39,487 bases of DNA from an uncultured Collinsella sp. (GCA_902494765.1 CABUUK010000015.1:1-39487), one strand, 5' to 3'; shown: positions 26,065-34,926, numbered from the stretch's first letter. A program made the numbers and translations. The notes: a model not told the origin generated them from the sequence alone.

Positions 26065-27192
26065 TTAACGCACGATGGTGGTGTCGGAAGTTAACGGAGC
26101 CTTGCCCAGCACCAGAATGTTCTCGGGCGTGCCGCGAAGCTCGGTATTGGTGGGGACCACGTTGTTCTTATCCAGGATGGCATTCTCAACGCGTGCGCCG
26201 CTCTTGATGATGCAGCTCTGGTTGATGATCGAGTTGGTCACCGAAGCGCCTTCCTCGACCACGACGCCGCGCGACAGGATCGAGTTGCGCACGGTGCCTT
26301 TGATGATGCAGCCGGCCGAGATGATCGAGTTGCACGCGTGGCTGCCGGTCGCATAGCGCGAAGGCGGCACGTCGTGAGCCTTGGTCAGGATCGGGCGCTC
26401 GGGGTCAAAGAGCTGATCGGCCACGGTCTGGTCGAGCAGGTCCATGCTGCGGCGGTACAGCGACTTCTCGCTAAACACGCCCACGACCTCGCCCTTGTAC
26501 TCGTAGCTGCACACGTCGATGTTGCCAAGGTCGCCCTGGAGTGCCTCGAGCAGGTCCAGATAGTCGGCGGCCTGGTAGTGGTCGATAATCTCGAGCAGCG
26601 TCTCGCGGTTGACGATGCAGCAGTCCATAGAGGCGTTGTCGCCGTACACGACGCCGGCGCTCACGCCCGTCAGGCGGCCGTTCTCGTTAATCTCGAGTTT
26701 GGTCTCGTCATCGACGTTGCGCGTGGCCTTGCAGTACACCACGGTCATCTGGGCGCCGGAGTTCTCGTGTGCGTCGATGATGGTGTTGAGGTCCATGTTA
26801 AAGATGATGTTGGTGCCCATCATCACGACATAGGGCTTGTCCGAGCGCTGGAACAGCGTCTTGTTGGAGATGATGTCGCGCAGCAGGAAGCGCATGCCGC
26901 CCTTGGTGGTGCCATACGCGTTGCCGGGCACCATGAACAGGCCGCCCTTCTTGCGGTCCAGGCCCCAGTCCTTACCCGAGCCCACGTGGTCGATCAGCGA
27001 GCGGTAGTTTCCCGGCATAACGACGCCGACGGTCTTGATGCCGGCATTCATCATGTTGGACAGCGGGAAGTCGATCAGGCGGTAGCGGCCCAAAAAGGGA
27101 ACGGACGCGATGGGACGGTCCTTGAGCAGCACGCTGCCGTAAGTCGAAGAGTAGTTAGCGGTGATATAACCGATGGCCTTGCGATTGATCAT
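26065..27192 (-). CDS. glgD: Glucose-1-phosphate adenylyltransferase, regulatory GlgD subunit
   Basis: Companion subunit to GlgC for ADP-glucose synthesis. Start 27192 (MINRKAIGYITANYSSTYG, 375 residues), four bases after the glgC stop, with AAGGGGGA inside the glgC end serving as SD; a longer frame overlapping glgC by 13 codons is less likely. N-terminus GYITANYSSTYGSVLLKDRP replaces the catalytic GGxGxRL nucleotide loop, as is usual for GlgD. RYRLIDFPLSNMMNAGIKTV and HVGSGKDWGLDRKKGGLF are typical. The C-terminal left-handed beta-helix has ISAGCIIKGTVRNSILSRGV and INQSCIIKSGARVENAILD. Probably non-catalytic or weakly catalytic and modulatory, by family knowledge. Confidence 0.93.
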   Translation of the reverse strand: MINRKAIGYITANYSSTYGSVLLKDRPIASVPFLGRYRLIDFPLSNMMNAGIKTVGVVMPGNYRSLIDHVGSGKDWGLDRKKGGLFMVPGNAYGTTKGGMRFLLRDIISNKTLFQRSDKPYVVMMGTNIIFNMDLNTIIDAHENSGAQMTVVYCKATRNVDDETKLEINENGRLTGVSAGVVYGDNASMDCCIVNRETLLEIIDHYQAADYLDLLEALQGDLGNIDVCSYEYKGEVVGVFSEKSLYRRSMDLLDQTVADQLFDPERPILTKAHDVPPSRYATGSHACNSIISAGCIIKGTVRNSILSRGVVVEEGASVTNSIINQSCIIKSGARVENAILDKNNVVPTNTELRGTPENILVLGKAPLTSDTTIVR

Positions 27193-27196
27193 CGGA

Positions 27197-28345
27197 TCAT
27201 TCCCCCTTCCCGATAACGACGTCATTTCCAACGACGGCCGTATCCTTGGTGGTATCGACAGAGCCGAGCTTCACGCCCTCTTCGACCGTGGAGTTCTCGC
27301 CCAAAATAGCGCGGCAGATGTGCGCACCGCTCTTGACGTGCGCGCCCGGCAGCAGCACGGAGTCCTCGACCACGGCGCGCTCCTCGATGATGACATCGGT
27401 CGAAATGATCGAGTGGCGAGCGGTGCCGTAGATCTTGCAGCCGTTGGAGACCAGGCAGTCGTCCAGGCGGCCGTCCGGGCCAATGTAGTGCGGCGGACGC
27501 GTGGTGATGTTGGACATGATGGGGAAGTGCTTGTCGAACAAATCGAACTCGGGGTTGTTGCCCAGCAGGTCCATCGAGGTCTCGTGGAAGCTGGCGATGG
27601 TGCCGACGTCCTTCCAAAAGCCGTGGAACTCGTAGCTGTACAGGCGCTTGCCCTCGCCGAGAAGCTTGGGGATGATGTCCTTGCCAAAGTCGTGGCTCGA
27701 GCGCTGGTCCAGAGCGTCCTCTTCGAGCGCCTCGATCAGCACGTCGGCCGAGAAGATGTAGATGCCCATGGACGCGAGGTTCGAATCGGGCTTATCGGGC
27801 TTCTCGGTGAACTTGGTGATGCGGCCGTCCTCGGGGTCGGTGGTCAGGATGCCAAAGCGGCTGGCCTCCTCCCACGGCACGGGCATAACGCTCACCGTGA
27901 GGTCCGCGTTGTTCTCAATGTGCGTCTTGAGCATCTTGCGGTAGTCCATGCGATACAGGTGATCGCCCGAAAGAATCAGGACGTACTTGGGATCGTTGGC
28001 CTTGATGTAGTCGAGGTTCTGCGTAATGGCGTCGGCCGTGCCCGCATACCAGGCGCCACCGGTCTGCGTCTCGTACGGCGGAAGGATCGACACGCCGCCG
28101 TCGCGGCTGTCCAGATCCCACGCCTCGCCGGAGCCCACGTAGGCATGCAGCAGGTAGGGGCGATACTGCGTCAGAACGCCCACCGTGTCGATGCCCGAGT
28201 TTGAGCAGTTGGACAGCGAAAAGTCGATAATGCGGAACTTGCCACCAAAGCTAACCGCCGGCTTAGCGATCTTTTGGGTGAGTGCCCCCAATCGGCTGCC
28301 CTGTCCTCCTGCGAGGAGCATCGCGATGCATTCTTTCTTACTCAT
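27197..28345 (-). CDS. glgC: Glucose-1-phosphate adenylyltransferase, catalytic subunit
   Basis: Forms ADP-glucose from ATP and glucose-1-phosphate, the committed step of glycogen synthesis. 382 residues starting MSKKECIAMLLAGGQGSRLG, with AGAAGGAG six bases upstream. The nucleotide loop LLAGGQGSRLGALT, KPAVSFGGKFRIIDFSLSNC, YVGSGEAWDLD, YAGTADAITQNLDYI, LILSGDHLYRMDY and FTEKPDKP are intact. The C-terminal beta-helix has LVSNGCKIYGTARHSIISTD and LLPGAHVKSGAHICRAILG. Directly followed by glgD, so a GlgC/GlgD heterotetramer is likely. Confidence 0.96.
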   Translation of the reverse strand: MSKKECIAMLLAGGQGSRLGALTQKIAKPAVSFGGKFRIIDFSLSNCSNSGIDTVGVLTQYRPYLLHAYVGSGEAWDLDSRDGGVSILPPYETQTGGAWYAGTADAITQNLDYIKANDPKYVLILSGDHLYRMDYRKMLKTHIENNADLTVSVMPVPWEEASRFGILTTDPEDGRITKFTEKPDKPDSNLASMGIYIFSADVLIEALEEDALDQRSSHDFGKDIIPKLLGEGKRLYSYEFHGFWKDVGTIASFHETSMDLLGNNPEFDLFDKHFPIMSNITTRPPHYIGPDGRLDDCLVSNGCKIYGTARHSIISTDVIIEERAVVEDSVLLPGAHVKSGAHICRAILGENSTVEEGVKLGSVDTTKDTAVVGNDVVIGKGE

Positions 28346-28385
28346 CGATTTCTCCTTCTGTCATCGATGTTCCTAAACCCATTAG

Positions 28386-28416
28386 CGACGGGCGCGGCGC
28401 AACGTCACGCCCGTCG
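28386..28416 (-). other. Hairpin between glgP and glgC
   Basis: CGACGGGCG (28386-28394) pairs with CGCCCGTCG (28408-28416), 9 bp with a 13-base loop, in the 108-base gap between glgP and glgC. No T-run follows on the minus strand. Could adjust relative expression within the operon or stabilise an mRNA end. Confidence 0.4.
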
Positions 28417-28453
28417 AGTAATGCCGTGCTGGCATAGGGGAGCTCGCGCGCCT

Positions 28454-30880
28454 TTATGCGTGCCAGATCTCGTCGCGGTACTCGCGAATGGTGCGGTCGC
28501 TCGAGAACCAGCCGCTCGAGGCGGTGTTGAGCAGGGCCTTGCGGTTCCAGGTCTCCTGGTCGCCGTAGCTGTTCGTGAGCTTCTCCCACGCATCCACGTA
28601 GCTGCGGAAGTCTGCCATGACCAGGTCGGGGTCGTTGTTGTTCATGAGCTCGTTGTAGATGCTCTCGAAGTTGCCCGAAAGACCCGCAAAGGTGTTGTCC
28701 TTGAGCTCGTCCATCACGCGGCCCAGACGCTCGCGGTCGCCGTTGAGGGTATCCCACGCAAAGTAGCTGTTCGACGCCCAAAGCTGCTCGACCTCGGGAG
28801 CGGTCAGGCCAAAGATGGCCTCGTTCTCGCGGCCGGCCAGGTCGGCGATCTCGATGTTGGCGCCGTCGAGGGTGCCCAGCGTAATGGCGCCGTTCATCAT
28901 GAGCTTCATGTTGGACGTGCCCGAGGCCTCCTTACCGGCCGTGGAGATCTGCTCCGAGATCTCGGCGGCGGGGTAGATGAGCTGGGCGTTGCTCACGCGG
29001 AAGTTGGGGATAAAGCAGACCTTCATGACCTCGTTGACGCGGGCGTCGTTATTGATGACCTCGGCAACGGAGTTAATAAGGCGGATGGTCTCCTTGGCAA
29101 AGGTGTAGCTCGAGGCAGCCTTGCCGCTAAAGATGAAGGTCGTCGGCGTCACGTGGAAGTTGGGATCGGCGATGCGACGGTTGTAGATGTCCATCACCTT
29201 CATGATGTTCATGAGCTGGCGCTTGTAGGCATGGAAGCGCTTAACCTGAACATCAAAGACGGTGTTGGGGTCAATGACTAGACCGGTCTCGGCCTTAACG
29301 TAGGCGGCCAGGCGCTCCTTGTTGGCGCGCTTGGAGGCACCCACGGCCTTCAGGAACTCGGTGTCGTTCTGGAACTCCTTGAGCTTCTCCAGCTCAAAGG
29401 CGTCCTTGAGCCAGCCATCGCCAATGGCCTCGGTCACGAGCTTGGCGTAGGTTGGGTTGGACTCGGCAAAGAAGCGACGGTGCGAGATACCGTTGGTCTT
29501 GTTGTTGAACTTCTCGGGCGTTAAGGCATAGAAGTCCTTGAGCACGATGTTCTTGATGATATCGGAGTGGATCTTGGCCACGCCGTTGACGCTGTGGCTG
29601 CAAATCACAGACAGGTTGGCCATGCGAATCTCGCCGTCCCACAGAATGGCGGTCTGGCGCAGACGCTCCTGCCAGCCCTCCTGCGTGGTGTCGAACGACT
29701 CGTGCCAACGACGGCTGATCTCGTCGATGATCTGGTACACGCGGGGGAGGAGCTTGGAGAACGTGCCGATGGGCCACTTCTCCAGAGCCTCGGGCAGGAT
29801 GGTGTGGTTGGAGTAACTCACGACCTGCGTCACGATGTTCCAAGCGTCGTCCCACTCGAGCTTCTTCTCGTCGATCAGGATACGCATGAGCTCGGGGCCG
29901 CACATGGCGGGGTGGGTGTCGTTGGTGTGGATGGCCACAAACTGCGGCAGCAGCTCCCAGTTCTCGCCGTGCTCCTTCTCAAAGGTGTCGAGCAGGCTGT
30001 AGATGCCGGCCGAGACAAACAGGTACTCCTGCTTCAGGCGCAGCAGACGGCCGTGCTCGCCGGCGTCGTTGGGGTAGAGGATGGCGCTGATGGCCTCGGC
30101 CTCGGCGCGCTCGGCGTCGGCCAGGGCATAGTCGCCGCGATTGAAGGCCTCCAGGTCAAAGTGCTCCTCGACCGGCTCGGCAGCCCAGACGCGCAGCTTG
30201 TTGACGGTCTCGCCGGCATAGCCCACGACGGGGATGTCATAGGGGACGGCCAGGATGTCCTGCGTGTCAACCGTGCGGTAGAACGTGCGGCCGTTCTCCT
30301 CAAAGCCCTCAACATGGCCACCAAACTTGATGGTCACGGCCTTGTCCTGACGGCGAACCTCCCAGGGATAGCCGTGGGTGAGCCACTCGTCGGTGGCCTC
30401 GACCTGGCTGCCGTTAACGATCTCCTGCTTAAACAGGCCGTAGCGGTAGCGCATGCCGTTGCCGTAGCCGGCAATGCCCTCGGCTGCCATGGAATCCAGG
30501 AAGCATGCGGCAAGACGGCCAAGGCCACCGTTGCCCAGGGCCGGATCGGGCTCCTGGTTCTCGATGACGGACAGGTCGAAGCCCATGTCGTTGAGCGCCT
30601 CGGCGACCATGTCGCGCACGCCAAAGTTGAGCAGGTAGTTGTCGAGCAGGCGGCCGATCAAAAACTCGATCGAGAAGTAGTACACGCGCTTTTTGCCCTC
30701 GGCGGTGGCGCGGGCGTCGCTCTTGGTGGCAACGGTACGGGCCTTCTCGGCCACGAGCTTGGCCAGGGCGTTAAAGTGGTCAAGGTCGCTGGCGGCCTCG
30801 ACGCTCTTGCCGCTAATGCTCATGACGGCATCGCGATAGAGCTCGGTAAACTCCTGCTTGTTGTCGAAGATCTTATTCAT
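28454..30880 (-). CDS. glgP: Glycogen/maltodextrin phosphorylase
   Basis: PLP enzyme (GT35) that releases glucose-1-phosphate from alpha-1,4-glucan ends. 808 residues starting MNKIFDNKQEFTELYRDAV with AAAGGAA three to four bases before ATG. Landmarks: VYYFSIEFLIGRLLDNYLLN, DPALGNGGLGRLAACFLDS, IHTNDTHPAMCGPELMR, NGISHRRFFAESNP, VKRFHAYKRQLMNI and the PLP-lysine site AGKEASGTSNMKLMMNGA (near residue 658). Full length for the family and no lysine-rich tail, unlike the flanking GlgA and GlgB. It lies 94 bases after glgB with no strong terminator in the gap, so it is probably in the same operon. Confidence 0.97.
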   Translation of the reverse strand: MNKIFDNKQEFTELYRDAVMSISGKSVEAASDLDHFNALAKLVAEKARTVATKSDARATAEGKKRVYYFSIEFLIGRLLDNYLLNFGVRDMVAEALNDMGFDLSVIENQEPDPALGNGGLGRLAACFLDSMAAEGIAGYGNGMRYRYGLFKQEIVNGSQVEATDEWLTHGYPWEVRRQDKAVTIKFGGHVEGFEENGRTFYRTVDTQDILAVPYDIPVVGYAGETVNKLRVWAAEPVEEHFDLEAFNRGDYALADAERAEAEAISAILYPNDAGEHGRLLRLKQEYLFVSAGIYSLLDTFEKEHGENWELLPQFVAIHTNDTHPAMCGPELMRILIDEKKLEWDDAWNIVTQVVSYSNHTILPEALEKWPIGTFSKLLPRVYQIIDEISRRWHESFDTTQEGWQERLRQTAILWDGEIRMANLSVICSHSVNGVAKIHSDIIKNIVLKDFYALTPEKFNNKTNGISHRRFFAESNPTYAKLVTEAIGDGWLKDAFELEKLKEFQNDTEFLKAVGASKRANKERLAAYVKAETGLVIDPNTVFDVQVKRFHAYKRQLMNIMKVMDIYNRRIADPNFHVTPTTFIFSGKAASSYTFAKETIRLINSVAEVINNDARVNEVMKVCFIPNFRVSNAQLIYPAAEISEQISTAGKEASGTSNMKLMMNGAITLGTLDGANIEIADLAGRENEAIFGLTAPEVEQLWASNSYFAWDTLNGDRERLGRVMDELKDNTFAGLSGNFESIYNELMNNNDPDLVMADFRSYVDAWEKLTNSYGDQETWNRKALLNTASSGWFSSDRTIREYRDEIWHA

Positions 30881-30974
30881 ACGTTCCTTTCCCCCGGGGA
30901 TGTTTCTCCCGGAACGGTTATGTCTTTTATCCTACGCCTCGGTGAGGCGGGTAATTACAGCTGTAACGGCTTTG

Positions 30975-33254
30975 TTACGCATCCTTGACAGACGACGTAA
31001 CAGAACCAGACTTGGCCTTGGTAGCGGCCTTTTTGGCAGACGACTTCTTGGTCGCGGAAGCCTTGGCAGTGGGCTTAGCAGCGGTCTTGGGCTTGGCCTT
31101 GGTGGTCGTAGCCTTCGCCTTGGCCGGAGCCTTCTTGGCAGCCGCGGCCTTGGGCTTCACCGAGGACGTGCGCTTGCGCGTCGCCTTCTTGGGTTTCTCA
31201 ACCACCGGCGGCTTGTAGCTGCTGGGACCGCGGCGCTTAAGCACCACACCTGCCAGGCCGGGCACCTTAATCTCGATGGAGTCCATCTGCCCGTTCCAGG
31301 GATAGGGCTCGCTCGAGCAGGTGTAGGGCTCCTCGCCGGCATAGCCGCTGCCGCCAAACTCGGGACGGTCGGAGTCAAAGATGACCTCCCAGTCGCCCTC
31401 GCGCGGCACTCCCACGCGGAAGCTCTCGTAGCTCGCCGGGTCAAAGTTGATCAGGATTACCAAGTCGTCATCGACGTCCTCGCCCTGGCGCACAAAGCTC
31501 ACGATGGACTGTTTGGAGTTATCCGCGTCGATCCAGGTAAAGCCGTCGTCGGTGTAGCCGCGCTCGTACAGGGCGGGCTCGGCGGTGTACAGGTGGTTGA
31601 GCGCCTTGATAAACGCCTGATGATGACGGTGGGTCTCGTACTCCTCGGTCAAGAACCACTGAATGGACTCGTAGTAGCGCCACTCAATAAACTGGCCGAT
31701 CTCGTTGCCCATAAAGTTGAGCTTGGCACCGGGGTGCGTCATCTGGTAGAAGGCCAGCGTGCGCAGGCCGGCAAACTGGCGCCACCAGTCGCCCGGCATA
31801 CGGCCGATGAGCGAGCACTTGCCGTGCACGACTTCGTCGTGACTCAGCGGACAGATGAAGTTCTCGGTAAAGGCATACATGATGGAGAACGTGAGCAGCC
31901 CGTGGTTGCCGGGGCGCCACGGAAAATCGGTCTGCATGTAGTGCAGGGTGTCGTTCATCCAGCCCATGTCCCACTTGTAGTGGAAGCCCAGGCCGCCGTC
32001 CTGCGGCGGATAGGTCACGAGCGGCCACGCGCTGGACTCCTCGGCCATCATCATCACGTCGGGGTAGTGCGCCTCCACGGCGCAGTTGACCTGACGTATA
32101 AACGCGCTGGCGTCAAGGTCCTCCTCGGTACCGTACTTGTTGAACTTCTTTTGCCCCGGATCGTCGATGCCAAAGTTGAGGTACAGCATGCTGGACACGC
32201 CGTCCATGCGAATACCGTCCACGTGGAAGTTCTCGAGCCAGTACAGCACGTTGGAGACCAGGAAGGAGCGGACCTCTCCGCGGGCGAAGTCAAACTTGTG
32301 CGTGCCCCAGTTGGGGTGAATCTCGTGCTCAAACAGCATGTGGCCGTTAAAGGTGGCAAGGCCGTGGGCGTCGGCGCAAAAACCGCCAGGCACCCAGTCC
32401 ATAATCACGCCGATGCCTGCCTCGTGGCATGCATCGATAAAGTGCATGAGCTGCTGAGGGTTGCCGTAGCGCGACGTGGCGGCAAAGTAGCCGGACGTCT
32501 GGTAGCCCCAGGAGCCATCGAAAGGATGCTCCATAAGCGGCATGACCTCGATATGCGTATAGCCCATGTCGTGCACGTAGTCCACGAGCTCCACCGACAG
32601 GTCATCGTAGGTATAGAACTCGCCGCGCTGCGCGGGGAAGGGATCCATGGGGCCGGGGTAGTTGCCGTACTCGTCGGGCTCGCCCTGCGGCGCGTCACCG
32701 TGGCGCTTCCACGACCCAATATGCACCTCGTAGATGTTAAGGGGCTGCGACATGTGGTTATGGCTGGCGCGGCGCTTGAGCCATGCGGCATCGTTCCACT
32801 TATAGCCGTCGAGGGTCCACAGCACGCTAGCGGTACCCGGAGGGCACTCGGCCTTAAAGGCGTACGGATCGGCCTTATAGAGCTTCTCGCCCTCGTTGGT
32901 CTCGATGAGATATTTATAGAGCTGGCCCTGCTCGGCGCCAGGAATAAAGCCTTCCCAAATAGCGCTCGTATGCACGGGCACCAGCGGGTTGGCTTGTTCA
33001 TCCCAGTCGTTAAATTCGCCAATGACATGGACGCTCTTTACTTCGGGCGCCCAAACGCAAAAACGCCAGCCGCGCGTACGTTTCTGCGTGTCGGGATGCG
33101 CGCCCATCTTTTCCCAGCTGCGCTCCCACGTGCCGATGCCAAACAGGTAGACATCGTCTTTGGTGAGCTCCGGTGCGTGCGGGGCGGCTTTACGGGTGGC
33201 AGGCTTTTTGGTTGCTGGCTTTAGCTTTGTATCGCTCACGTTTGATCCCATCAT
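30975..33254 (-). CDS. glgB: 1,4-alpha-glucan branching enzyme with basic N-terminus and Ala/Lys-rich C-terminal tail
   Basis: GH13_9 enzyme creating alpha-1,6 branches. Start is uncertain: ATG 33254 (MMGSNVSDTK, 759 residues), TTG 33299 and GTG 33239 are all in frame and none has a good SD. Residues about 10-35 are basic (KLKPATKKPATRKAAPHAPE). CBM48-like domain: WRFCVWAPEVKSVHVIGEFN. GH13 core: NIYEVHIGSWKRHG, YTHIEVMPLMEHPFDGSWGY, GVIMDWVPGGFCADAHGLA, nucleophile Asp in GIRMDGVSSMLYL (about 350), Glu in MMAEESSAWP (about 405), LSHDEVVHGKCSL. The core ends near residue 676 (GLAGVVLKRRGPSSYKPP). It is followed by about 83 residues of KKATRKRTSSVKPKAAAAKK-type sequence ending KSGSVTSSVKDA. 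The usual enzyme lacks this tail. Confidence 0.94.
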   Translation of the reverse strand: MMGSNVSDTKLKPATKKPATRKAAPHAPELTKDDVYLFGIGTWERSWEKMGAHPDTQKRTRGWRFCVWAPEVKSVHVIGEFNDWDEQANPLVPVHTSAIWEGFIPGAEQGQLYKYLIETNEGEKLYKADPYAFKAECPPGTASVLWTLDGYKWNDAAWLKRRASHNHMSQPLNIYEVHIGSWKRHGDAPQGEPDEYGNYPGPMDPFPAQRGEFYTYDDLSVELVDYVHDMGYTHIEVMPLMEHPFDGSWGYQTSGYFAATSRYGNPQQLMHFIDACHEAGIGVIMDWVPGGFCADAHGLATFNGHMLFEHEIHPNWGTHKFDFARGEVRSFLVSNVLYWLENFHVDGIRMDGVSSMLYLNFGIDDPGQKKFNKYGTEEDLDASAFIRQVNCAVEAHYPDVMMMAEESSAWPLVTYPPQDGGLGFHYKWDMGWMNDTLHYMQTDFPWRPGNHGLLTFSIMYAFTENFICPLSHDEVVHGKCSLIGRMPGDWWRQFAGLRTLAFYQMTHPGAKLNFMGNEIGQFIEWRYYESIQWFLTEEYETHRHHQAFIKALNHLYTAEPALYERGYTDDGFTWIDADNSKQSIVSFVRQGEDVDDDLVILINFDPASYESFRVGVPREGDWEVIFDSDRPEFGGSGYAGEEPYTCSSEPYPWNGQMDSIEIKVPGLAGVVLKRRGPSSYKPPVVEKPKKATRKRTSSVKPKAAAAKKAPAKAKATTTKAKPKTAAKPTAKASATKKSSAKKAATKAKSGSVTSSVKDA

Positions 33255-33585
33255 GACGCGGCAGCGTGTTGCCTTGGTGACTAGATGCGAAAGGTCCAAG
33301 GCTGCACGAATCGAAGGGACGGCGATAGTTCTATGATTCGTTCCACCTCGCGTGCTCGGTGGAACTTTCGGCCGAAACTACGATAACACCTGTACGTTAC
33401 TTTTATGAACGAAAGAGGATTTGCGAGTGCGTTTAATCGGTAAGCGCCATGTTTATACCACTTGCAGAATTGCTGTGGTAAAACTCTTGACAGTTTTACC
33501 AATTAGCGTTTCTAGATTGTTAGGTTGACGTTTGGTAAAACGTTTTTAGCAGGTTGTTTACCATTTGACATCGAAAGGCTCGTTT
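33255..33585. promoter_or_regulatory. Divergent regulatory region glgB / HAD gene with GGTAAAAC operators
   Basis: AT-rich gap of about 330 bases. It has an inverted pair GGTAAAAC (33477-33484), N8, GTTTTACC (33493-33500) and a second set GGTAAAACGTTTTTAG (33534-33549, near-palindromic) with GTTTACC (33556-33562). A consensus -35 TTGACA (33487-33492, plus strand) lies between the first pair; the best -10 is only TCTAGA at spacing 18. On the minus strand TATAAA (33457-33452) may be a glgB -10, with TTTACC 19 bases upstream. The central ACG(T) symmetry resembles LacI-family operators; no regulator gene is in the window. Confidence 0.5.
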
Positions 33586-34275
33586 ATGAACCACATCGCT
33601 GCCCCAAGTGTTGCTTTTATTTTCGATTGCGACGGCACACTGGTTAATAGCACCCCCGTTTGGGCTTATGCTCAGCCAGAGTTATTGCACCGCCACGGTG
33701 TCGACGTGACTGTCGACGATTTTGCCCAGTTTGAGCATTTGTCGCTCGAGGATGAGTGCCAGGCCTACCACGACACCTGGGACATTGGCGAAAATGGCGA
33801 CGAGCTCTACCGCGAGCTGAGCGACATCCTGATCGATGGCTACTCCAAGGTGCCGCCGCGCGAGGGCCTGCTTGCATTTTTGAAGCAGGCGAAGGAGGCC
33901 GGTATTGCCATGTGCATTGCCACGTCTACGCCGGCCGAGCTGGTTACGTCTGCGCTTGCGGGCGCCGGTCTCGATGCCTACATGGAGTTTGTGACCACCA
34001 CGGGCGAGGCGGGGCGCTCCAAGCAGTTCCCCGACGTATATGAGTTGGCGTTGCGCCGTCTGGAGGAACGCCACGGGCACAAGTTTGAACGCGCATGGGT
34101 GTTCGAGGACGCCGTCTTTGGCCTTAAGAGCTCTGGCAGCGCCGGCTTTAAACGCGTGGGCATCTATGACACGCACGGCCGCATGAAGCGCGACGAGGTT
34201 CGCGACAACTGCGACATCTTTATCGATAGCTATGAGGACCTGGATCTGGTCCGCGTGCTTGCGTTTGAGGGATAG
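33586..34275 (+). CDS. HAD-superfamily hydrolase, beta-phosphoglucomutase-like
   Basis: Cytoplasmic phosphatase or phosphomutase. Start ATG 33586 (MNHIAAPSVAFIFDCDGTLV, 229 residues) has GAAAGG seven bases upstream; a TTG 7 codons earlier is rejected. HAD motifs: I FIFDCDGTLVNSTPVW (Asp nucleophile and acid), a helical cap (HRHGVDVTVDDFAQFEHLS), II MCIATSTPAELV, III lysine SKQFPDVYELAL, IV WVFEDAVFGLKSSGSAGF. The cap and IATST motif fit the subfamily IA beta-PGM/phosphatase group. Divergent from glgB across a shared operator region, so a role in sugar phosphate (for example beta-glucose-1-phosphate) metabolism is a reasonable inference. Nine bases separate it from thiN. Confidence 0.85.
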   Translation: MNHIAAPSVAFIFDCDGTLVNSTPVWAYAQPELLHRHGVDVTVDDFAQFEHLSLEDECQAYHDTWDIGENGDELYRELSDILIDGYSKVPPREGLLAFLKQAKEAGIAMCIATSTPAELVTSALAGAGLDAYMEFVTTTGEAGRSKQFPDVYELALRRLEERHGHKFERAWVFEDAVFGLKSSGSAGFKRVGIYDTHGRMKRDEVRDNCDIFIDSYEDLDLVRVLAFEG

Positions 34276-34284
34276 GCGAGAGCT

Positions 34285-34926
34285 GTGGCTTGCAAAGTAT
34301 TAGTAGTCTGCGGCTCACCGTTGGTGGCGAGCGCGGATCTATTACGTCAGCTAGCGGGGGAGTGCGACCACGTTGTCGCCGTGGATCGCGGGCTCGACGC
34401 GCTGCTAGGCGCGGGACTGAGCTGCGACGTGTATGTAGGGGATGCCGACACAGTGAGCGATGTGGGTCGTGCATTGGTTGATGCCGCTGAAGCCTTTGAG
34501 GTAGAACGCCACGACCCCTACAAGGACTATACCGATCTGGCATTGGCGCTCGATTCGGTCCGCCGCCGCTGGCCAGGTGCCGAAGTGGTTGCGACCTGCG
34601 CCACCGGCGGCCGCCCGGATATGGCGCTTTCCGTACTGGGTCTGCTCGCGGGCTACAAGGGCGCCCCAGTCTGGATTGCCGAAGACGAGATCACGGCCCG
34701 TATCCTGCACGGAGGCGAATCCTGGGCCATCGAAGGTGCCGAAGGCAAGACGTTTTCCATAATCGCAATCGCCCCCAACACCGAGGTTAGCGAGCACGGC
34801 CTAGAGTGGGAACTAGATCACAGCTCCCTGGGTTTGTTGGCCGACACGGGCATTAGCAACGTCGTCAGGTCAACAGCCACGATCCGAGTCCACACCGGCA
34901 CTGCCATCGCTTACCTATATCATTAG
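34285..34926 (+). CDS. thiN: Thiamine pyrophosphokinase
   Basis: Converts thiamine to thiamine pyrophosphate with ATP. 213 residues from GTG 34285 (MACKVLVVCGSPLVASADLL); SD weak. Landmarks of the family: VVAVDRGLDALLGAG, DVYVGDADTVSD, the substrate motif HDPYKDYTDLALALD, and CATGGRPDMALSVLGLL. The usual GGRxDH is GGRPDM here, so the normally conserved His is Met. The C-terminal thiamine-binding part (GLEWELDHSSLGLLADTGIS) resembles the GL.Y.L....L..G.S.gvSN pattern, ending ATIRVHTGTAIAYLY. Cytoplasmic. Confidence 0.88.
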   Translation: MACKVLVVCGSPLVASADLLRQLAGECDHVVAVDRGLDALLGAGLSCDVYVGDADTVSDVGRALVDAAEAFEVERHDPYKDYTDLALALDSVRRRWPGAEVVATCATGGRPDMALSVLGLLAGYKGAPVWIAEDEITARILHGGESWAIEGAEGKTFSIIAIAPNTEVSEHGLEWELDHSSLGLLADTGISNVVRSTATIRVHTGTAIAYLYH

